A stretch of 64,000 bases of DNA from Sphaerolaimus hirsutus (lineage: Eukaryota > Nematoda > Chromadorea > Monhysterida > Sphaerolaimidae), in the NCBI GenBank assembly GCA_964036195.1, contig OZ038454.1:8370001-8434000 (forward strand), given 5' to 3'. The stretch's first letter is position 1, and each line of letters opens with the position of its first letter. The position numbers were made by a program, and so were the translations under genes. Below are positions 55,501 through 64,000 of the stretch, piece after piece. The notes under the pieces are model-generated. The model ran no database searches, was not told where the DNA came from, and saw only the letters and a program-made list of their open reading frames with translations.

Positions 55501-58500
55501 TGGCATTCTCTGTGGGTTATTATTGTCTTTTTGTTGCTATTTTATTTGATATTTATGGTGGGCTTGGGAAGTCGTTAGATATGGTAAATATAATTACCGT
55601 ATTTCCTAGAATTACCCCTGGGGGGGGTATTTTTTCAGAGTGGGAATTTTTTTTGGGGGGGGAGGGTTAAACGAGGGGGGTATTTCGAGGGTGGTATTAT
55701 TTCGCCAATTTTTTTTGAAATCCCAGTACTAAATCGTTGTTTGTAACGTACACAGACGTCAAAAAATGCAACAAAAACCCTCCATTTATAAAACTCTTTA
55801 GACTTATATAAGTACGTAGACGGTATAAACCTTGTTCTAACATAACACAGTGATTGTTTTGCGTTTCCCGGAGCTTTTGTTATCTACGTTCTCTAAACAC
55901 TGAATTTGGGGGGTATTTCGAGGGTTTTTTTAAGTTCATAGTGTCGATTTTGAGGGGGGTATTTCGAGGGGGTATTTCGAGGAAATACGGAACTTATAAC
56001 ATTACATTGGGGAACTATGATGCGGAACGTATCACGCGACTCAATTCGTTAAAATACGGTAACATTCTTCATACAGCGTTCCGCCCGACCAGAATATAAT
56101 TAATACGTATATACTTATAATCGGCGGACCGCAAAGTACGCGCAGAATTCTGCCATAATTTGATGAATAAAATCTTGTGATAAATTTCGTAATAAATAAT
56201 TCCACAGTAAAAGCTAAACATTATGATGAAACAACTGTATAACCTTTGTTCACTATTCAGGTGGGTTACGGTAGGTTCCCATATTAAGTGTGATAGCAAA
56301 AACCGAATCTAACCAGCTTCGAGAATGCAACACAGCGCGAACTCCTGCTGCTCCACAGTCGACCGAACATTGAGTTCATCGCACAAATCCTGTATAACCT
56401 CCTCGACCACGGTGGTCGATTTAGTGTTGATCACTTTTTTGTGGCCACCCGGCAAATGGTACAGCTGTCGTTTCAGGTGCTTGCCCAACTGCGTGCCCGA
56501 TGGGGCGGGGGTTAAATTGCTTTGATGTTGGTTTAGATAGGGGAATCGGGTACCCGATAAGGGGGTGCCCGAAAATTTCATGGCTGATGTCAAGTGCGGT
56601 ATTTTAGGATAGAAATGTGTCATTTGTGCATTTCTGTAGTACTGCAATTACAGGCTAGTTTGGTGAGAATTGCAGGGATTCTAAATGTGTATTTACATTG
56701 TTTGTTTGATTTGACCAGAGGAATGCTAGAGTTTATTTTAGATTGACGCTGAAATTTTTGGTGAAATTGAAGCTACCATATTACTGTGAATGAATACTTC
56801 CTATTAGCTACCATATTATGAGCTACCATATTAGCCATGTTAGCTTTTGCTACCATATTAGCCTGAGTGATTTTTCTTCGTTGTTTTACTCAGGATTTAT
56901 TTAAGCGGAACGAGTGATTCGAGATACTACGGTTGATATTTATGCTAATCCTTTAAATATAGTCGCTTATTTCAAGTGGTTTTGCACCTAACACAATCCC
57001 ATGATTGGAGGGTTGCACGTTTTTGAATGAAATAAATTTGGAACTAGAAAAATCAAGTGAAGAAAGAGTGATTCATTATGCACACTTTTCGAATCACTTG
57101 AACAGTGAGGTGCCATTTTATCGACCCGGCCTTCCTGTTTTTGAATTGGTTAAAATACATACCTACATACAGTAAGATATGCGCGACTATTCGAACAGAC
57201 TGGGAATGTTTGTAAATAAATAAAAGAGTAAAAATAGACGAAATATCCTACATTGCGCACATGCAAACACGCAGTTGATATGTTTCTAGAAGACATAAAT
57301 TGATACATGAAAAACTTACAGTGATAGCCTCAATTTCCTTGGGTCCCATGAGAAATTTACGTCCGCCGTATTTGAATGTCTTCTTCAAATTGTGCAAGCA
57401 AACATTCGCCGTTCCTGAAAAAAAAAACGACCGCAGTGAAGAAAAATAAACACAAAAAAAACTTTTTTTAACCCTTCACAAACCCTGAAAAGCCCTCCTA
57501 TCATCAGCTGCAGCGTCGTGCAAATACTTCATCAAATAGGGCTTCAAAACGGGGCTGCAATCAAAGTAAGCGCTCAAAATCGAAAAGAGTCTCCAGCCCC
57601 TGGTGGCGCTGTCGGGCCGGTGTGACTTGTTACTGGTGGTCTGTTTCATGAGCTGGGGGCACTTCCAAACCCTGTAAAATGCCCTGTAAAATGTTAAATG
57701 TCATGCAAAGTGTCAAAGTCATGTAAACTGCCCTGGAAAATGGCAAACGTATTTACGTTTGCCATTTTTCCGGGCATTTTACATGACTTTGACACTTTGC
57801 ATGACATTTGACATTTGACATGGCATTTTACAATGTCTGGGATTGGCACCTGGCAGTAGACCTCGTCGCGCAGGGGCGCGTTCCTGTAGCACATGAGCAC
57901 CAAGTCCTGGAGCACGTCGGTCAGGGATTGACCCTTTTTGAGCGGCTGGTCGCCCATGAAACGAAGCACGCCTACGGATGGATGGATATCATGAAGTGAA
58001 GGTATAAAAAATGCGCATTTAAATATGATACAAATTAAATATGTGAATATGATGAACAAATAAAAAAATTATGGTCTCAAATTAGTGTATTCTGAATACA
58101 TTTGCGTTTTTTGCACGACAGAAATTCGACGTTGTCGCGAGCCCTGAGTATTATATTATAAAATTTTTTGACTTGGGTATTATATTTTATTTCAGGTGTC
58201 AGTAATTGTCATTTCCACATTGCTGTACAATGGCTGAATGATAACTGTACATTGCTCTTTCAAATTTGGTGTACATAAATTCTGATCTTCTAAATAAACA
58301 TTCTTTAGAGGCAAAAAATCCGACGTTCCCCCATACCCTGAGTAAATATATAATATTTTTTCAGCTTAGGTGTTCGTAATTTTCACATTCACATCTCCTA
58401 TTATATTCATTATAGATGGGATTGATATTAAAACAGAACAGGGTAAAGTTGATATTGAAAACACTAGAGACTAAACAAAATTGCCACTTCTGATGTTCTA

Positions 58501-61500
58501 GATTTATCTACACCTTGTTGTCAATCTACAAAATTTGCATAGAAGTATCTCAGGTAGTAGATGAAGCTTTTTAGAGCGTTTGCATGGAGTGTTATTCAAA
58601 ATTCCGGCCTTTCTGATAAAAATAAGAAATCGCAGTTACACACAGGGGTCCACCCGGAGGCCGCTCAGCTATCTATCCCGGAGGCAACATTTTGGGCTAC
58701 TACCTAACCCCCCCCCACAAATCGCCCAGCTATCTGGCTATCTGGAGCGATTTTTGAGAAACTATACCCCAATTTTCGCCCAAAATCGATATTTTCCATA
58801 CCTCCATATTTTTTATAGATTTTCACCTCCAAAATCACTAGTTATTGTTCCTATTTGCCTATTTTCAGTTTTTCCTCGCTTTTCTTCGTTCTACACCCTG
58901 AGAAGGCCTATATATCGAACCCTCGCGACCCCCCCCCCCCCCAAAGTTTTTTCCAGCTAGAAATGAAGTGTGTTGACGTGTTTCAAGCTTGACTATAGAC
59001 CACTGACCGCACATTTTGCAAAGAATATTTCATCTACAAAAAAACTGAACATCGCTCTCGTTATGGCTGAATTTGGTACACCATCATCCACATAAATAGC
59101 TTTATTCATCAAAATACGGTAGTAAATACAGTAGCACTCTGTTTTACATGCAGTCGGGTCGGTATAGCTGAAGCTGAAGCACAATTCCAAAGCAATGAAG
59201 CCCCGAAAACTCACACATAAAAGCATCAGCGGCGAGTTTATTCGCATCGGCCCCGTCCAATCTGAGCAGCGACTGTTGAATCGGCTCCTGCAAATTGACA
59301 TATTTATTAGTTTCAGTTGTTTTTTAGTTTGGTATTCAACGACTCAATACATGGCAAAAATGAGTCTGTGATGTGCGGGAAGCGTTGTGAAGTGGCTTCA
59401 CGCGGAAATTGAGCATCGGCGTGCAGACACTTCACTCTTCCCCCAGACGCTTCACAAGGCATGCAAAGTAAATATGCCAACGTGGTAAAAATGGTGAAGC
59501 GCGCTTCAATGTTTTTTATCGGTGTGATAAAAAGTGAAGCATATGGTCATGCCTTCACACAGGCAGCTTCACGAGCCCCCAGCCCGCTTCCACATGCATT
59601 CCGAACCCATTTCCACTATGTATACTCGGCGGACCGCACGCTATGCATTTGCATGAAGGAAACACTCCATCATGACGTCATCGTAAAAAAAATTGTTCCA
59701 ACAAAAAAAATAAAAACGTTTCAGCAAAAAACATTCGTCACTTGCACGTGACTCCGCCTTTTTCTTTTTTAAATGTTTTTCTTTTTTTGTGAACGTGAAT
59801 ACGTAAGTATCCTGTTCGCGCGTTATCGACTAAGACATAAATAATTTTGGGCGCATACTTTGCGGTCCGCCGAGTATAAGTAAGTGTACCGACTGCCAAT
59901 TCATAAACTTAAAGTGGTCTTGGGCTAACAAACAGCTTAGATTTTCACTTGAGACTTACCTAGCTATGTAAGAATTTTAAATATTTTCATTAGAGGGCAA
60001 ATGTATTAATTTAATATAATCTCGTTGCTGGGCAATCGAGTACAACCGTATCTAATTCGAACTGAATAGTGGTGCGTCAAACGGAAATTAACTGGGGTGA
60101 TTATAAGCGTTTAATTTTTACTTGATTACTGTATTACCTCGCATAAGTTCTTCCCTTGAATAACCCCCCCCCCCACTAGCGGCCAAGTGAGGAAATATCC
60201 ACCCTGAAATAACCCGCTGATATTCAGCACAGGGACAAAAATAAACAAAGGGTTACAAAAACAAACAAAAACTCAATAAGAAAAATCTGATGACAAAATA
60301 ATCTCCCGGGAGAGTGGTTCAAATTATTACGGTAACACTATCCAGCGTACTAATTTTACGAGTGCTCATTTTTCATTTTGTGGCTAATTATGTGTGCACG
60401 TGCAGCGACAAATATTGTTTTAAACCATCAAGTAAATGAGATGATAATTGAAAAATCCCACCTTCGAATATTTGACTTGATCTGCTATATCTCTCCACGT
60501 CCATTCCTTCTCTGCGAAGTTTGAAAAATACATTAGTATCTGGCGGTAAGCAACAATTCTTTACATCTGAGCGTTGGACAAATAGATCAAGCCATGGCGC
60601 CACTTTTTTTATGTGCTGCCGATTTTTCCGTCTTTTATCCAACGCTAGTGCAAATATGTAAACGTGAATGTAAACAGCGAGAAAATCGCCATGGCGCTTT
60701 TCCGACTTCCAGCGCCAAGCGCCAGAGCATGGGGCCTTTTGCTTTGGCGTTAGCGCCAGGCATATTGTTCTTGGCGCCATGGAAAGATAGCACCAAGAGC
60801 AAAAAGCGCCATGGCGTTTTTACATCTCTAGAGCTAGGCTTGTCAAATTACAAGGAAATGTACCAGGCTGGCATGAAGTATTTATATGTGTGTACTAATT
60901 ATATTTAATGCCTGGTGTTACTCATTAGCAAGCATTGAATTTGAATCGGGACCAGTTGACATTTGGTGTCGTGTTCAACTAGTGTGTGTAGAGCCGAACC
61001 CACTAGGAACAGCCTGGTACAAGTCAATTGATAACTATGTGTACTAATGATCATGAAATTGAATCCTTCTATTCAGAAATTAATGACCATTTTTATGAAA
61101 ACCGACCTATAAGGTTATGAATTATGAATGTAATCTCAATGTGTCTTTAGCTAAAGAGACCATTCAATGGTTTTCAACCACAAATTTATGATGATTAACC
61201 CTTTGCTAGCGATCCGGTGCTGTTCATTATAGTTTGTGATCATTGCAACTTTTGCATAAATGCTTCAAAAGGTGAATAATATCCGATGATATGGTACACA
61301 AAACATTGAAATTTTTAATTAAAATACCTATGTATTACAACTTTTTTTATTGCGGGCTACAAATGCGGAAGTAAAAAAAATCTACCAAGCGGAAGCCTGT
61401 ATAAGGAAAAAGGTTGGGCTACATGGAAATTGCGTAAAGGACAAGCATTTCGACCGAGATTTTTTTTGGTGTAACCGTTTTTCATCCAAAAATCTAAAAT

Positions 61501-61812
61501 TTTTGAAGATATGACTCATGAGTCCCGCTTACCCGTCCAAAAAAACAACGTTCAAACTGAAAATTTCACTAATTCGATGCTCACATATGCAAAAAATTAC
61601 CGATGAACATTGACTTTTTGGTGTCAATACTCAACATTAGATATTTCCCAAAATATCTGAGGTCCATAAAAACACGAAAAAGTCAAATACCGAATACCGT
61701 AAATTCTACACCATAAACAGTGCCAACCCTAACATAAAAAAACTCACTGTTAGACTTTTTGTCTTTGAGTGCGCCTTGCACTGAGCCATCTTCCTTGCGA
61801 ACCACGTCGAGT
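52415..61812 (-). CDS. MyTH4-FERM tail of an unconventional (class XV-like) myosin, 3' part
   Basis: Exons in transcript order: 61812-61748, 59287-59215, 57971-57850, 57652-57484, 57414-57320, 56488-56314, 55509-55349, 54912-54764, 54114-53838, 53339-53175, 52594-52415 (TGA). They sum to 1631 nt with all phases matching and give the last 542 residues. The tail holds a MyTH4 domain (LRFMGDQPLKKGQS, DEVYCQLMKQTTSNKS, TRGWRLFSILSAYF) followed by a FERM domain (LPGG, YILDVTTELE, QVVPDYLEGL, WPLFGSTFF, LLAVNKHGLQFL) and a short hydrophilic tail. In the family, MyTH4 binds microtubules and FERM binds adhesion or stereocilium partners. The motor, neck and any first MyTH4 are not in the window, so a motor-less MyTH4-FERM protein is not excluded. 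Class XV is chosen from the FERM wording, not from a tree. Confidence 0.88.
52617..52712. repeat. Short TACGTTTACG element in the last myosin intron
   Basis: GAAATGTATTTACGTTTAC to TTTTCACAACTCTGG. It lies 23 bp upstream of the last exon acceptor on the minus strand. Confidence 0.5.
53175..53339 (-). CDS. Myosin tail exon: FERM F3
   Basis: Acceptor CCTCCAG, donor CAG|GTTAGA; 55 codons. It encodes EVLLDVRLAEILSTHK, then HFLDIKVGGLLQQR and VISLQTDQ, the PH-like F3 lobe. Confidence 0.9.
53838..54114 (-). CDS. Myosin tail exon: FERM F2-F3
   Basis: Acceptor ACCCCAG, donor CAT|GTGAGT; 277 nt, the longest exon of the locus. It encodes RQVVELLPRVCDRLRH, then ARAAFLQTLQRWPLFGSTFF and LLAVNKHGLQFLHIITH. 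WPLFGS-x-FF and AVN-x-x-G-x-x-FL are diagnostic. Confidence 0.93.
54341..54594. mobile_element. ACCGTATTT MITE in a myosin intron
   Basis: Ends ACCGTATTTCCTCGAAATAC and GGGGAAATACGG. Confidence 0.68.
54764..54912 (-). CDS. Myosin tail exon: FERM F2
   Basis: Acceptor CTCACGCAG, donor AG|GTTAGG. It encodes VVPDYLEGLLVPMRT, then SAAVMDDVARLAALLHYAD. Q-V-x-P-D-Y-L-x-G is continuous with the previous exon. Confidence 0.88.
54958..55168. mobile_element. Introner-like element in a myosin intron
   Basis: CCAAGCCCTGTAAAGTG opens it and TTACAGGGCTCACGACTGCC closes it. The GTGTCAAA/TTTGACAC arms match 31014-31178. It is a diverged copy. Confidence 0.55.
55349..55509 (-). CDS. Myosin tail exon: FERM F1-F2
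   Basis: Acceptor CCCACAG, donor CAG|GTTTGA. It encodes NAMRLLSNDQYILDVTTE, then KDYFLLLKRTAWVHPLRY and DNDLYIDVMFFQ. YILDV and R-x-x-W-x-x-P-L are conserved FERM-myosin motifs. Confidence 0.9.
55596..55990. mobile_element. ACCGTATTT element, uninterrupted reference copy
   Basis: Located between myosin exons 56314 and 55509. It serves as the empty site for the insertion at 13980-15087. Confidence 0.7.
56314..56488 (-). CDS. Myosin tail exon: FERM F1 lobe
   Basis: Acceptor GGGCACGCAG, donor G|GTTAGA. It encodes LGKHLKRQLYHLPGG, then KSTTVVEEVIQDLCDELNV and QQEFALCCILEA. L-P-G-G and the ubiquitin-like V-x-E-V-x-x-x-L-C-x-E-L helix mark the FERM F1 lobe. Confidence 0.88.
57320..57414 (-). CDS. 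Myosin tail exon: end of MyTH4
   Basis: Acceptor TTTCAG, donor ACT|GTAAGT. It encodes TANVCLHNLKKTFKYGG then RKFLMGPKEIEAIT, the P-x-x-x-E-I-E closing helix of MyTH4. Confidence 0.88.
57484..57652 (-). CDS. Myosin tail exon: MyTH4 second half
   Basis: Begins directly after the CAG that closes the element-derived intron. It encodes LMKQTTSNKSHRPDSATRG, then WRLFSILSAYFDCSPVLK and PYLMKYLHDAA. Donor G|GTTTGT. Confidence 0.92.
57656..57849 (-). mobile_element. Introner-like element that is the whole myosin intron
   Basis: On the minus strand it starts GTGCCAATCCCAGACATTG directly at the splice donor and ends GGTTTGGAAGTGCCCC, followed by CAG (57655-57653), which is the acceptor. The upstream exon also ends CAG (57852-57850). 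The arms pair around AAACGTAAATACGTTT. Confidence 0.82.
57850..57971 (-). CDS. Myosin tail exon: MyTH4 signature
   Basis: Acceptor CCGTAG, donor CAG|GTGCCA. It encodes VLRFMGDQPLKKGQSL, then TDVLQDLVLMCYRNAP and LRDEVYCQ. LRFMGD and RDE-x-YCQ are MyTH4 signatures. The following 197-bp intron is essentially one inverted-repeat element plus CAG. Confidence 0.92.
59215..59287 (-). CDS. Myosin tail exon: MyTH4
   Basis: Acceptor TTTGCAG, donor T|GTGAGT. It encodes EPIQQSLLRLDGADAN then KLAADAFM. It matches the P-I-x-x-S-L-L-x-L element of MyTH4 domains. Confidence 0.82.
59621..59878. mobile_element. TATACTCGGCGGACCGCA MITE
   Basis: TATACTCGGCGGACCGCA and TGCGGTCCGCCGAGTATA are exact inverses. 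Single ends recur at about 38870, 42117 and 56123. Confidence 0.75.
60128..60333. mobile_element. ACTGTATTACC MITE copy
   Basis: Diverged ACCGTATT-type ends, with CCCCCCCCC tracts only on one side. It lies in the first visible myosin intron. Confidence 0.5.
60594..60833. mobile_element. GGCGCC element, diverged copy
   Basis: GCGCCA/TGGCGC motifs on both sides of a 150-bp core. The ends are less clear than in the 13980 copy. Confidence 0.5.
61748..61812 (-). CDS. Myosin tail exon: start of MyTH4
   Basis: Acceptor TTTCACTCAG, donor ACA|GTGAGT. It starts with two bases of a split codon, so at least one upstream exon exists. It encodes STWFARKMAQCKAHSKTKSL, the F-x-K-x-x lead-in of a MyTH4 domain. 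The frame was chosen because only it keeps phase with the next exon. Confidence 0.66.
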
Positions 61813-62492
61813 CTGAGTGAAAATTTTTAATTAGAGGAATGCTTGGAAATAAAGGGTGAGAAAAATCTCGCATGGCAAAAAGTAGTTATTCAATAGGAAC
61901 ATTTTGGGTATCTTTTTTCCATTTCCGACAAAACGGCAATTTTTTCGGTCTATATGCGAATATTATTTCCCATTTTACGTTTCTTTTTACCGTTTTCCTG
62001 CAATTGCAAAAAAAATTTCCATTTCCGTTTTCCGTAAAAAACATTTTGTTGATTCCCTAGTGTTGATCTTCAGTAGGAAAATCTTTAGGGTAGAAAATTC
62101 CTCACAGTTCAATAACATCTAGTGAATCGTGTGATGAGATGGCTACAAATAGTCATTTTCATGGAAAGACTTTAATTACAATGGCATCCAAACTGTGCAC
62201 ATAATATTTACAAGCAAACCATCGAATGAATTCCAGCATCGCTGTATCGCAATAATTTTTGTAAGATTGACGAATATTTTTACTTAAGCTCACAGTTTAG
62301 CTAACTTTACCAAAAGTTTTACAACACAATCAGAATGTAAACAAAATAAAAAATAGTAATATATTAAATTCTAAATACCTATAATTTTTCTTCTTCATGT
62401 TTTCTTATTTTTTCCTTAGATTTTGCCAACTCTGTAACTTCAAACGACAAAACATCTAATCTAAATCAACAGCAGACAGTCAGCCATGACAG

Positions 62493-62815
62493 ATGGAGGG
62501 CTCTGCAGCCAATTTCTCCACGCGGGAACAATACCGCGCGTTCGCCGGCTACAGCTACATGCTGCTGTCAATGCTCGGCCTATTGCTGTACACCGTTTTT
62601 GCGGTTGCATTCGCTCAAAGCTACAAAGACAAGTTGTCGAAACACCCGTTTTATATACTGGTTATACACCTGGCAATTGGCGACATTGGCCATTTGGCGA
62701 TGACTTTATTTTTCGTGTCCACTTTTATATTGGCTAATGGGCCGGTGGTCGATCATTGGCTGGTGGTTAAAGCCTACAATTTGAATACTTTCTTTGACTT
62801 CGCCATCGCTGGCAG
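62493..62815 (+). CDS. GPCR exon 1: N-terminus to the start of TM3
   Basis: Start Met at 62493; another ATG at 62486 is out of frame. Donor AG|GTGGGT, phase 2. It ends NLNTFFDFAIAG, the start of TM3. A TTTTTCCTTAG acceptor at about 62410-62420 could be a trans-splice or 5' UTR acceptor. Confidence 0.74.
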
Positions 62816-64000
62816 GTGGGTGGATTATCAGTTTCTGGTGCCAGTCACAGACCTAAATACTAAACTTCACTGTATAATGCCGTGTGTCATGTAGAGACAC
62901 TGTAAAATATCAAATCAGGGGTCTCCTAGGGGGGGCTGCGGAGGGGTTGCCCCCCAAATCCCCCAGCTATCTATCTATCCCGGAGACCGCTCAGCTAAAT
63001 ATCTATATATCCGGGAGGCAAAATTTTTGCCTATCTTTCCCCCAAGTCGGCCAGCTATCTACCTATCTGGACCGATTTTTGAGAAATTTTGCGCCAATTT
63101 TCGCTCAAAATCGCTAATTTTCGTACCGTTTTATACTCTTTCAATTTCAAAATCGCGACTTTCGCCTATACACATGTTTATATACCTATTTTTACCATTT
63201 TTAGCCTATTTTAGCTACTTTTAACCTGTTTTTAGCGATTTTTTCCCCTTTCTGCCTTCTATGCATTGGAAAAGCGTACATTTTTTGCCCCAACGAGCCC
63301 CCCCCCCCCTAGCCCCTCCAGCAAAATTTTCAGCTATGTATCCCTCCGGAGGAGCGATTTGCTAACTATCCAGCCCCCGCGAGGGCCAAAATCTTGGATA
63401 CCCCTGTATCAAATGTTGTGCAAAATGCCATGTAAAAGAGCCATAAAACGTAAGATGTCATGCAAAACGTAAAAAATCGCAAAAATCGTCGCTGCGGTGA
63501 CGATTTTTGCACTTTTTACATTTAGCGTGCCATCTGACATTTTACAGGATCTTTTATATGCTATTTTGCATGACATTTGAAACTTTGCATGACATTTGAC
63601 ATTTTACAGGGCCTGTTACATGACACCTGACGTTTTACAGGGTCTTTTACATGACACATAGCATTTATAGGGTATTTCACATGACATTTTACAGTGCATA
63701 TTACATGACACATGGCATTTTACAGCGCATTTTACACTTTACAGGGTCTGGGATTGCCCCTGGTAAATATGTGACGATGATTGCGTATGTGTGTATCAGT
63801 ACATATTTACGCACAGGCATTAAACAGTCCATTGCTAGCACAATACCCACAGAAAACTTGCATATTTATGCCATCTAAATTATGATGCCCCCCCCCCCAA
63901 AACGCAGTTCATTCTGGATAGCGGTGAATCGACTGTCTGCAGTGCTGGGTAGCAGATTAGGTGGGATGGTATTTTCCAAGCCCCGTATCCACCTGGTGTC
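62493..64000 (+). CDS. Serpentine (7TM) GPCR, N-terminal part, runs off the window
   Basis: Exon 1 is 62493-62815 and exon 2 is 63908 to beyond 64000; the split Ser codon fits. The order is a short extracellular N-terminus with one N-x-S/T site (NFS), TM1 (YMLLSMLGLLLYTVFAVAF), TM2 (HPFYILVIHLAIGDIGHLA and on), and TM3 running into SFWIAVNRLSAVL, then FSKPRI in the second intracellular loop. A-V-N-R at the TM3 end takes the place of DRY, and the F-S-K loop is typical of nematode chemoreceptor families (Srx/Srt type). It is presumably a plasma-membrane chemosensory receptor. The intron carries an introner-like element interrupted by another repeat. The gene is on the opposite strand to the myosin. 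Confidence 0.72.
62838..63759 (+). mobile_element. Introner-like element in the GPCR intron, interrupted
   Basis: Begins GTGCCAGTCACAGACC and ends GGGTCTGGGATTGCCC, with CTG on each side (62835-62837, 63760-62). A GATAGATAGCT repeat (about 62917-63412) has landed inside it. Extra tandem CATTTTACAGGG units occur at the right end. Confidence 0.65.
63908..64000 (+). CDS. GPCR exon 2 (cut by the window end): TM3 and loop
   Basis: Acceptor AAACGCAG after a C-rich tract. Reading from the second base it gives SFWIAVNRLSAVLGSRLGG then MVFSKPRIHLV. It is too short to be found as a standalone ORF, but the phase and the TM3/loop pattern support it. Confidence 0.66.

Noticed and set aside
1-64000. rRNA genes, bacterial operons, viral genes
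   Set aside because: No stretch resembles rRNA, no operon or ribosome-binding-site structure, and no viral protein motif was seen.

Overview
The window is eukaryotic and animal. Its genes are cut into short exons (58-370 nt) with GT-AG junctions, separated by introns packed with inverted-repeat transposon relics. The gene content is metazoan: a LOTUS-Tudor germ-granule type protein, a MyTH4-FERM myosin tail, and a seven-transmembrane receptor of nematode serpentine type. I infer an invertebrate, most likely a repeat-rich nematode, but the species cannot be read from the sequence. The gene models below were assembled by hand from splice sites, reading-frame phase and protein family motifs. All phases agree within the three main models.

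Layout. (1) 2542-8592, minus strand: an eight-exon gene of about 434 codons for an unrecognised protein with a CxxC...CxxC segment and a basic helical C-terminus. (2) 9399-39628, plus strand, divergent from gene 1: a 19-exon, 930-residue protein. It has an N-terminal LOTUS (OST-HTH) domain, an RG-rich and Pro/Gln-rich linker with a 10-residue repeat, a second divergent LOTUS-like domain, an extended Tudor module and a helical C-terminus. This is the TDRD5/TDRD7/LOTR-1 type architecture. Only about 9% of the locus is coding. (3) 40-47 kb: sparse. There is a candidate secreted or neuropeptide precursor on the minus strand (46788 down to 45750), an orphan GC-rich exon-like stretch (42.2-42.5 kb) and a possible tiny secreted ORF (40.5 kb). 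(4) 52415-61812, minus strand: the last 11 exons (542 codons) of a class XV-like MyTH4-FERM myosin, whose upstream part lies outside the window or inside the next locus. (5) 62493 to the window end, plus strand: the first two exons of a serpentine GPCR, which lies on the opposite strand next to or inside the myosin gene.

Repeats make up most of the rest. There are several hAT-like elements with perfect 8-bp target duplications, a pair of 1.27-kb TA-flanked (Tc1/mariner-type) elements in inverted orientation, many copies of palindromic MITEs ending in ACCGTATTTC, GGCGCC-rich and GGCACC-rich elements, TTCAAACGGGAT elements, an 18-bp x 10 minisatellite, a 362-bp tandem duplication and about 1.6 kb of satellite.

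The most interesting observation is an inverted-repeat element beginning GTGCCAATCCCAGAC. In the myosin gene one copy, together with its 3-bp CAG target duplication, is exactly an entire intron: the element end gives the GT donor and the duplicated CAG gives the AG acceptor. A second copy splits a once-continuous exon of the LOTUS-Tudor gene. Further copies sit in the GPCR first intron, in another myosin intron and just upstream of the candidate neuropeptide. This looks like an active or recently active introner, that is, a transposon that creates introns.
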